From contig JBOZIK010000001.1 of the NCBI GenBank assembly GCA_051453625.1, positions 149,068,237-149,111,218 on the forward strand: a stretch of 42,982 bases of DNA, written 5' to 3'. Below the pieces are notes generated by a model that had not been told where the DNA came from, did not search any database, and saw only the letters and a list, made by a program, of their open reading frames with translations. Source of the DNA: Welwitschia mirabilis. Taxonomy: Eukaryota; Gnetophyta; Gnetopsida; Welwitschiales. The position numbers and the translations under genes were made by a program. Shown here in pieces: positions 13,837 through 21,799 of this stretch (position 1 is its first letter; every line of letters begins with the position of its first letter).

Positions 13837-13994
13837 NNNNNNNNNNNNNNNNNNNNNNNNNNNNNNNNNNNNNNNNNNNNNNNNNNNNNNNNNNNNNNNN
13901 NNNNNNNNNNNNNNNNNNNNNNNNNNNNNNNNNNNNNNNNNNNNNNNNNNNNNNNNNNNNNNNNNNNNNNNNNNNNNNNNNNNNNNNNNNNNNN
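13837..13994. other. Assembly gap (158 N)
   Basis: A run of N. Sequence on the two sides is unlike: gag remnant tail on the left, possible Copia tail on the right. Confidence 0.99.
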
Positions 13995-14129
13995 GAAATT
14001 TGAGCTTATTTCATTACTGGAAGCTTAAAAAGTACATACTCATGCAAAAAAACCTAAAGAGTAATACTGATTTTAGAGCGCCCTAGAAAATGAAACAGGA
14101 TTTAAGCGAACTTGAAGCAGATCTGAGTG

Positions 14130-14260
14130 GACAAGGGACCTGTGGATCTTACTGAAGAAAAATGATACTGATGGACTACTTACCAAAATTTTAAAGGCTT
14201 ATGAGCTGGGAAAGAAAACCTGGAGTAAGCCTGTTATCTCCCCTTCTTTTTGGTAATCCC
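14130..14260 (+). pseudogene. Possible Copia RNase H C-terminal remnant
   Basis: One frame reads ILLKKNDTDGLLTKILK... followed by a Lys-rich stretch, which resembles the end of Copia polyproteins (LLxKIHTxxNxADMLTKxLPxxKxxxCxxxxGL). The Cys is not retained. A purine-rich stretch (agtggagac) at about 14399-14408 followed by tgtgctaa could be a polypurine tract and LTR start. The match is short and unsupported by RT, so this is tentative. Confidence 0.35.
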
Positions 14261-14539
14261 TGATGACATGCCTCAATGTTCATCATGTGAGGCCTAGGAG
14301 AACTGATATGTAGGCTTAAGTAAAGAAACAGAGATGTTCTTGACCTACAAACTAAGAACATCTCATTCCACAAAGAAAAGCTTGCAAACGGCTTCATAAG
14401 TGGAGACTATGTGCTAATTAGAAACATATGCTATCTTACAAGAAGGATTATATTGCATCCTTCATATGGCCTTGGAACTCTCTATTGCTTCTTGTGTAGA
14501 CACCATGACTGCATAACTAGTTTCAATTTTGTACCCTTG

Positions 14540-15145
14540 ATGTTCAAAGTTCAACGATTTATGTTACATTATCCAAAGATGCTTCAAGGAAGTGGGGGTA
14601 TTTTTCAAGCATGCATCTACCTCATGTGCCACCTATCACCTATATTAAGGGTATATCAAAAGGAAGTGAAAGCCAATGGACTTAATCCTAGCCATGTTTG
14701 TATAGTTTAAAACCTAAAGTAAAACCAACTCATGTCTAGATGGCTAGATATTGAGTTAGAATGCCATTAATTGGAGTTGTAACCTTCTCTTATATTGGTT
14801 AGGTATTATCCTAAAAACTTACCCATGTATATGGATAACAAGTTTATATCTCTTTAGCTATTCACAAGATATTTGTATGTAACGACAACAAGAAAGAAAT
14901 AAAGGACACAAACTTATAACATCACTATTGTTTGTGAACCAAAATAACCTAGAGATTAATTATAGGTAAATATATAATAATAATATCATTTGTCTTCCTT
15001 AGAATTTAGAAATTCTAATAAAGGATTAAGTAAAATTTAATCCTAGGTTTCACTATGTTTATTAAGTAATATTATTAAAAAAGAAAGAAAGAGAAAAAGG
15101 AAAAATGTGCTTAATTAGGATAAGAGAAAAGAGAATGTTATAGAT
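14540..15145. repeat. Dispersed repeat R1, copy 2
   Basis: Second copy of the 8420-9040 repeat in the same orientation, ending with an A-rich purine tract (15077-15105) and tgtgctta. It directly abuts the left edge of the RLK segmental duplication at about 15143. If the tentative Copia tail is right, this repeat could be part of its LTR. Confidence 0.7.
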
Positions 15146-15559
15146 TAAGCATCTTAGAAATCCAAGAGAAACATAAATAATGATTTAATTATTTAATTCT
15201 TCAATATATTCCTCCATAAAAGGGAAGGATATGTATAGTCCTCGAATGTAGGCATACCTCCCATTAAGGGTAAAAATTATAAATTAATCTTTTTAATATA
15301 CAAATTCATACGCAAGAATTATACTATCAAGCCCATATTACAAATATTTATTTTAATAAAATATATCCTTGAAATGATCCATGATTTAGTATTATCTATT
15401 CCTCTAGAGTTCATATCCTAATTCCAAAACATTACCATGCTAATTAACTAGATCATCATGACATGATCATAAAGCTTTCTAGATTAATTCTAAGTGGGCT
15501 TCATAAGTCTTACTTTTTCATGATTACTAATATGATTAACCTATAAAATAGTATGGATG

Positions 15560-16340
15560 CATATTAACATTCATAACTTTTAGTAAGTACATCTCTTCTT
15601 TAAGAGAGCAACCATCACAATCATATAAAGTAATTATTTAATTATACGAAGGCCTTATTCTATCCAAATTAGGTCATCTAAAGAGTTAAATCCATAACAT
15701 TCTAAACATAAGAAAGGTGCTGCACTAGTTGGAATATCATCACATTACCAATATAGAAACGAGCATAAAAATAAGGCTAAGACTTAAAAATTGAAAATAA
15801 AGATTAACTATTTATCAATTAGAAAAAAACAAAAAAACTTTTAAAAATACAAGTTAATGACTAAGAACTTCATAACTTAGGTGGATGTAAAATTCTCATG
15901 TTTCTTTTATTCTCATGTGATTATTATAGTGGGGATATCAAACTCTAAACTTTTAGGGATCATATCTTTCCTTTAAAGCCAAAATGAATGATTTAAGTAT
16001 GCCTAGGACATCATAGTATTCTAAATAGTGCATCTAAAGGTCTGAACCCACAACCTCCTAAATGAAGGATAAGTTTCCCGCTATTCAGACTATCACCTTA
16101 TTAACTTGTACAATCATTATAATACGAATATTAAATCCAAAAGCTTTACTAACTATAACCCCCATGGAATATAGCCATCAAAATTGCTCAGATAAATGAT
16201 TTAGTTATACCAGGGCCTCATAGTATGCCAAGTAAGGCATCAAAGATTCAAACTCATAAACTCCTAAATGGAAGACATATGTTCAACTATTTAAACTAAC
16301 ACTTCATTGACTATGTGATTATTGTAATATTATATCACTT
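15560..16340 (-). repeat. Three tRNA-like (SINE-like) modules in unit 1
   Basis: Three diverged modules lie at about 15560-15760, 15940-16125 and 16126-16340. Each has a body around ...aatgatttaagtatgcctaggacatcatagtat... and a head such as 16043-16108. Read on the minus strand, the head is tagtc...gagac...cttatcc, then a small hairpin (CCTCC/GGAGG in better copies), then ggttgtgggttcag, which resembles a Pol III A box, anticodon-like arm and B box (GGTTCGANTCC). Copies occur at 19024-19795, in the kinase promoters, and inverted at 31340-32850, so this is a dispersed family. Assignment to a named SINE was not possible. Confidence 0.5.
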
Positions 16341-17243
16341 TTTAAGGAATTATTAAAAATAATACTAAGAAAGACTAATTAAACTAAAACTTGGTCTTTT
16401 TAAATTTTATCCATAAAATCTCAAGGATGTATGAAGTAGAATAAATATACATGGAACGAGTCTTAAAGATGTTATTTATAAATAAAAATTGAAATAATTC
16501 AATTAAATTATAGGCTTTGATGTTCTACTTATTTCATAGGTTATATGTTGAAGGATATTTAAGAAAAACACAAAATTCATCTTTTATAATATTCTAGTCA
16601 CAAATTTAACATATTTTCTCTTTTCAAAGAACTTAAAACATCAAATTGTTTTAATTCTACAATAATGATGTTCCAATCTTTTCTTGCTAATCTAAATCCA
16701 TAGTTGAAGAGGAATAATAGCACTTAAATAAGTTTCCTAGCATAACTATCTTTGTTAATAGTGCTTAAATAAAATTGCTTCTTTTTATTAGTCTTCGTAA
16801 ATATCTTGAAATGGATCATTCCATTTTTGAAGTTAAATCTTTTCCTGATGAAAACTCTTCTTAAGTTAAGTGGATCATTTCTTTGGAAAATTTATCAATA
16901 GTTGAATTTAAAAGATTATGAACATTAGCTATAAACTAACAAATGGCTTCTACCTCAAAGCTTTCAATTCAACTTCAAGAAGCATAATATCATATAATAT
17001 CTGAATTTTTCTAATATTAATCACTTTTGAACTTTCTCTATTTCCTTTTAATGTTTATCTATTTATCCAAGGCCCCAAATGTCATAATCACATAAAACTA
17101 ACTATTATATAACAGACTGAAAAAGTTATCTACAAACATCCCAATAAAAGATTCTCTTTTTTACATTTTTTTCAAAGCATTGGATAGTTAATGGCATAAG
17201 TTTTTATATTATCAATTTATTTATTTAATTTTTAAAACAAAAT

Positions 17244-17253
17244 NNNNNNNNNN
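17244..17253. other. Assembly gap (10 N)
   Basis: Ten N inside unit 1. Comparison with unit 2 (20973-20990) indicates that very little sequence is missing here. Confidence 0.99.
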
Positions 17254-17566
17254 TAAGATCATATGTGGGAAATTTCTATTATGGTTTGAGGTTTGGGGGT
17301 TGCTTTAAATGAAATGCCTCTAAAGTTTGTTTATTCTCATGATGAATTTGGGGATGTCAAACTTCCAATTTCTACTAGCTACACCTTTTTGCAGGTATTT
17401 CCCTTAATTTCCCTTTAGAAATACCTCCCTCTGTTCTTCCTTTCCTTTCTAATTTGTTATATGTAAATTTGACTTTGATATGCTAATAGTATTTATATTA
17501 TATGTAATTTTAACTTTATTGGGAATGACATCTTTCCTGTATAATGCCCAACAAGGATCTAATAAT

Positions 17567-17631
17567 TTAAACTCACAACCTTTAATGAAGGATAAGTGTC
17601 TCACAATTAGAGTACTACCCCCATTAACTTC
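17567..17631 (-). repeat. Single tRNA-like head in the promoter of RLK copy 1
   Basis: actcacaaccttt...gaaggataagtgtctcac followed by ...ccccattaactt is the same head as in the SINE-like modules. It is present once here and twice in the equivalent place of unit 2 (21313-21432). Confidence 0.5.
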
Positions 17632-17755
17632 CAATAAATTAGGATTGTTCATTCTAAATGAGTTAGGATTGTTAATTCTAAATTTCTTAAAAGATGTTAC
17701 ACTGCAAGCGCTTATCGATGGTACATACACTCTGGCGGTACTAATGAAATGTAAG

Positions 17756-17858
17756 GTGCTTCGTCGTGGGGCACAGTTCCCGTTGCCTCGTGATTCGTCG
17801 TGAGGCGCAGTTCGCGTTGCCTCGTGCTTCGTCGTGAGGCGCAGTTCTCGTCCCCGTC
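17756..17858. repeat. 34-bp GC-rich minisatellite, three units, upstream of RLK copy 1
   Basis: Units begin at 17756, 17790 and 17824, each starting gtg(c/a)ttcgtcgtg(g/a)ggc; the third diverges at its end. They are rich in CpG, unlike the flanks. The unit 2 equivalent has only two full units plus a stub. Confidence 0.85.
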
Positions 17859-17890
17859 TACGAGAACGGCGACTCTGAAACAAACAAGAA

Positions 17891-18027
17891 ATGGCCTTCT
17901 CGTGTCCAACGGCCATGAAATCCCAGAGTCCACATTCGCCGGACGACCTTCATCACATGTGCTCACTTTATAAAGCCTTCGATTTAAACAGACGCCACAC
18001 TCTGACAGCGGCGAGCGGCGGAGGTCA
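17891..18027 (+). other. Conserved upstream ATG/overlapping reading frame, RLK copy 1
   Basis: An ATG at 17891 opens a frame that runs out of phase into the kinase CDS (main ATG 18027, offset 136). The same ATG and phase exist in copy 2 (21670). The protein it would encode has no recognised domain and overlaps the true CDS, so it is at most a regulatory uORF. Confidence 0.3.
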
Positions 18028-18328
18028 TGATCAGCGCTTATATTCTCATTTCCGTTTTCATCGCGGTGCTCTTGACTGCCGCGGACGGAGAAAAATGCCC
18101 AATGGACCTTTCCTACGTACAATCTATGAACTGGGACAAGTCGACTTGCGAGAAAAACTTCTCCAACTGTTGCAAGACACTTGTCACGCTTTTCGTCGTG
18201 GGTCTCGCGCAGCACCTGCGAGACACATCAATGTTCGAGCTTCCCTCCCAGGAGGTGGCTTTCGCCTGCGTCCGCAACTTCTCTCACCAAATCTCCCTTG
18301 CCTACCCTGCACTTTCGCCGGGAAAGGC
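18027..18328 (+). CDS. SPARK receptor-like kinase, N-terminal fragment (copy 1, cut by gap)
   Basis: An open frame of about 100 codons from the ATG at 18027 to the N run. It encodes a signal peptide (ISVFIAVLLTAADG) and the start of the Cys-rich ectodomain (KCPMD, then Cys residues matching C24, C41, C48, C49 and C81 of copy 2). By eye 83 of 100 residues match copy 2, with no stop or frameshift, and several changes are non-conservative (positions 6-8, 75-79). Sequence after the gap (18429 on) is AT-rich and unlike the kinase. Either the gap hides about 1.5 kb of gene, far more than its 100 N, or this copy is genuinely truncated before the transmembrane and kinase regions. A secreted ectodomain-only product cannot be excluded. 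Confidence 0.75.
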
Positions 18329-18428
18329 NNNNNNNNNNNNNNNNNNNNNNNNNNNNNNNNNNNNNNNNNNNNNNNNNNNNNNNNNNNNNNNNNNNNNNNN
18401 NNNNNNNNNNNNNNNNNNNNNNNNNNNN
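18329..18428. other. Assembly gap (100 N) interrupting RLK copy 1
   Basis: The run of N begins within codon 101. The right flank does not continue the gene. Actual gap size is uncertain. Confidence 0.99.
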
Positions 18429-18656
18429 TAAGATAGCTTATCAAATATGATATCCATAAATAACCAAAAAAATAAAACATAGAACCATGTTGATAATAAC
18501 TAAAAATAAGAAAAACAATTAAAGATAGAAATCATGATTAAAGATCAACATCTATTATTTATTAATAATATCATTTACTATAACAATTCCTCAAAGCTGC
18601 AAGGTTCATATATAGTTACCTCTATGTATCAAAGGAATAGCTCTTTATATAAAACG
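18429..18656. other. AT-rich spacer between duplication units
   Basis: About 230 bases with no match to the kinase, to unit 1 or to R1 seen by eye. It separates the gap from the left edge of unit 2. Confidence 0.55.
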
Positions 18657-19023
18657 GATTAAGCATCTTAAACATTTAAGTAGAATTATAGATAATGATT
18701 TAATTATTTAATTCTTCAACTCCTTCCACACAAGGTATAAGTACAATCCTAGAATCTAGACATACCTCCACTTAAGGACAAAAAATATAAAATAATCTTT
18801 TTAATATATAAATTAATAGCATGACTAATGCTATCATCGTCATATAACAAACATTCATTTTAATAAAAAGTATTCTTGAGATGTTTATGTATAGTTGTGA
18901 TCCATAATTCAATATTAATTATTCCTCAAGTGTTCAGCATCTAGTTCCAAAACATTATCATGTCAATTAACTGGATTGTCATGACATGATCATAAAGCTT
19001 TCTAGAGTAATTCTAAATGGGGA

Positions 19024-19795
19024 TATTAAAATTCAAAACTTTTAGTAACCATCTCTCTTCTTTAAGAGAATGACCACAATAATCATGCAAATCAATGATT
19101 TAATTATACACAACACCTTATACTATCCAATTAGGTTATCTAAATATTGGAATCTATAACCTTCTAAATGGAGGATAAGTGTTTCACTAATTGGACAATC
19201 ATCCCATTAGCAATCTATATAAGAGTATAAAAATAAGATTAAAACTTCTAAATTAAAAATAAGCATTAGCTATTTACCAATTAAAAAAATTGAAAAACTT
19301 TAAAATATACCAATTCATGACTAAGAACTTCATAATTTAAGTGTATGTAAAACTTTTATGTTATTTTTATTCTTCTGTGATTATCATAGTGGGGATATTA
19401 AACTCTAAACTTTTAGGATCACACCTTTCCTAGAAAGTCAAAATGAATGATTTAAGTATGCCTAGGACATCATAGTATTCTAAATAGTGCATCCAAATAT
19501 TTCAACTCATAATCTTTTAAATGAAGGATAAGTTTCTCACTATTTGGACTATCACCTTATTAACTTATGCAATCATTGTAAGGCAGATATCAAACTCAAA
19601 AGCTTTACTTAATGTACCCCCCAACAAGAATAGCCACCATAATTACTCAAACAAATGATTTACTTATAACTAAGGCTTCATAGTATGTCAAGTAAGGCAT
19701 CAAAGGTTTCAACCCACAAACTCCTAAAATGAAGTTTTATGACCAACTAGTTAAACTAACACTTCATTAACTATGTAATTATTGTAATATTATGT
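19024..19795 (-). repeat. Three tRNA-like (SINE-like) modules in unit 2
   Basis: Counterparts of the unit 1 trio, at about 19024-19215, 19391-19580 and 19588-19795. The heads are at 19158-19215, 19500-19565 and 19705-19770. Being present in both units, they predate the segmental duplication. Second and third modules are nearly adjacent, as in unit 1. Confidence 0.5.
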
Positions 19796-20718
19796 TATTT
19801 TTTAAATAATTAGATAAATAATGTTAGGAAAATCTAATTACACTAGAGCTAATTCTTTTTTAATTTCATCCATATGATCTTAAGGATGTATTAGGTTGAA
19901 GAAATATACATGCAACGAGCCCTAAAGACATCATTTAGAAAGTTACCCCAAGTTTTGCATAAAACTTGAAATAATTCAAGTAAGTTATAGGCTTTGATCT
20001 TCCACTTAATTTGTATATTATCTATTGAAGGATATTTAAAGGAAAAGAACAAAATTCATCTTTTATAATATTCTAATCACAAATTCAACATATTTTCTCT
20101 TCTCAAAGGGCTTAAAAATCAACTTGTTTTGATTTTAAAATAATGATACTCTAACCTTTCCTTGCCAATATAAATCCATAGCTAAAGGGAAATAGTAGTA
20201 CTTAAATAAGTTTTCTTAGTATACGTGTCTTGGTTAATAGTGCTTAAATAAAACTGCTTCTTTTTATTAGTCTTCACAAATACTTTAAAATGTTTTTATT
20301 ATATAGTTATTTGAAATTATTTATGACTACAATGAATTTTTTTTTTTCATGTTCCATTTTTGAAGTTAAATGTTTTCATGTTAAAGCCTTTTAAGTGGAG
20401 CATTCCTTTAGAAAATTTATTAGTAGCTAAATTCAAAAGATTATGAACATTAGCTATAAACTAAAAAATGGCTTCTACCTCACAGCTATTAATTCAGCTT
20501 CAAGAGGCATAATATCATATTGTATTTGAATTCTTCTAATAATAGTTGTTTTTGAAGTTTCTCTATTTTCTTTCAATGTTTATTTGCTTATCCAAGACTC
20601 CACATGACATAATTACATAAAACTATTAAAGAAAAAACTCAAAAGTTATCTATAAACATCTCAACAAAAGATCATTTCTTTTTCACATTTGTTTTTCAAA
20701 GCACTAGCCAATTAATGG

Positions 20719-20915
20719 CTAATGCATGTTTCAAACATATGATCTTCGTAGTATTTGGATAATACTTTAACTAGCTAAGCTTGAAAGGTAAACTGTGTTA
20801 GACTAGAACAAGCCACAATGTAACATGTTTATTTTTGTTTTAATGCTTACAAAGATGCACAAATTTTATTTAATATGTATCATATTAAATGTCTTTTTAC
20901 ATTCAACCCAATGTC
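20719..20915. other. 197-bp segment flanked by AATGG direct repeats, absent from unit 1
   Basis: Unit 2 has AATGG at 20714-20718 and again at 20916-20920; unit 1 has a single site (ttaatggcataag near 17190). This is the pattern of an insertion with a 5-bp target-site duplication, or of a microhomology deletion in unit 1. The segment has no terminal inverted repeats and no coding potential. Confidence 0.6.
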
Positions 20916-21312
20916 AATGGTATAAGTTTTTTTTATTATCAATTTATCTATTTGATTTGTTAAAACTAAATGATACAAAGTTTTTTAATTAAAACCATAT
21001 GTGGGAAATTTCTATTATGGTCTGAGGCTTGGGGGTTAATTTAAATGAAATGCCTAGTTTGTTTATTCTCATGATGAGTTTGGGAATGTCAAACTTGCAA
21101 TTTCTATTAGCTACACCTCTTTTTATAAATACTTCCCTTAATTGTCCCTTTAGAAATATCTCCATCATTCTTCTTTCCTTTCTAATTTGTAGATCTCATT
21201 TATCTTATATATAAATTTAACTTTAATATGCTCATATTATTTATATTGTATATAAATTTGACTTTGTTAGGAATGGCGTCTTTCTTGTATAATGCCAAAC
21301 AAGAACCTAATA

Positions 21313-21432
21313 TTTTAAACTCACAACCTTTAATGACGGATAAGTGTCTCACACTAGGACCACCCTATTTTAAACTCACAACCTTTAATGAAGGATAAGT
21401 GTCTCACAATTAGTGGACCACCCCATTCGCTT
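21313..21432 (-). repeat. Duplicated tRNA-like head in the promoter of the intact RLK
   Basis: Two copies, 55 bp apart (starts at 21313 and 21368), of ttttaaactcacaacc...taagtgtctcac. The corresponding site of unit 1 has one. They sit about 370-490 bases upstream of the kinase ATG. Confidence 0.6.
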
Positions 21433-21530
21433 CGAGATGAGTAAGGATTGTTAATTCTGAATTTCTCGAGAAAGAAAAAGGTGCGCTTATCGATGTTACA
21501 TATTCTCTGGAGCGACTAATGAAATATAGG

Positions 21531-21610
21531 GTGCTTCGTCGTGGGGCGCAATTCGCGTTGCCTCGTGCTTCGTCGTGAGGCGCAGTTTGCGTTCCCTCGT
21601 GCTTATCGAC
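21531..21610. repeat. 34-bp GC-rich minisatellite, two units and a stub, upstream of the intact RLK
   Basis: Units at 21531-21564 and 21565-21598, each starting gtgcttcgtcgtg, then a partial gtgctt at 21599. It marks the left edge of the GC-rich island that contains the gene, and lies 190-270 bases upstream of the ATG, in the promoter or 5' UTR. Confidence 0.85.
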
Positions 21611-21669
21611 CTAATCATGTCTCCGCTGCTTCCCCTCTATGAGAACGGCGACTCTGAAGCAAACAAGAA

Positions 21670-21799
21670 ATGGCCTTCTTGTGTCCAAAGGCCATGAAAT
21701 TCCCAAACCCACATTCGCCAGACGCCTTCATCACATGTGCTCACTTTAGCCTTCGATTCAAACAGACGCCACACTCTGACAGCGGCGACCGGCGGAGGC
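21670..21799 (+). other. Upstream ATG with overlapping uORF before the RLK start
   Basis: The ATG at 21670 has a favourable context (G at -3, G at +4) and opens a frame that continues to 22119, overlapping the kinase CDS out of phase by about 320 bases. If the transcript starts upstream of 21670, this would be expected to reduce initiation at 21800. The transcription start is not known, so its presence in the mRNA is inference. Both duplicates keep it. Confidence 0.35.

Larger units (their letters stand above)
15143..18328 (+). repeat. Tandem segmental duplication, unit 1
   Basis: Collinear with 18657-22100 over its whole length, starting at ggattaagcatctta-like sequence. Shared landmarks in order are the three SINE-like modules, ctcttttcaaagaactta-type sequence near 16620, cttttt(a)ttagtcttc near 16785, catatgtgggaaatttct near 17262, the 34-bp GC minisatellite, and the first 302 bases of the kinase CDS. 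The offset is 3515 at the left and 3773 at the gene, explained mainly by a ~200-bp indel near 17194 and smaller ones. The unit is cut by the N gap at 18329. Confidence 0.9.

Noticed and set aside
14191-14710. Two frames of 68 and 99 codons on opposite strands
   Set aside because: They lie over a possible Copia tail and repeat R1; the R1 copy at 8420 does not preserve the frame.
15560-16340. CRISPR-like or satellite array
   Set aside because: Units are diverged, unequal in length and unequally spaced, with no constant repeat plus unique spacers; the genome is eukaryotic.
17449-18215. Two long minus-strand frames over the RLK promoter
   Set aside because: They arise from the GC-rich 34-bp minisatellite and the antisense of the gene start; no homology or motif.
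21737-21799. N-terminal extension of the kinase by 21 residues
   Set aside because: It starts at GTG and would place a charged, non-hydrophobic stretch before the signal peptide. The ATG at 21800 is preferred.
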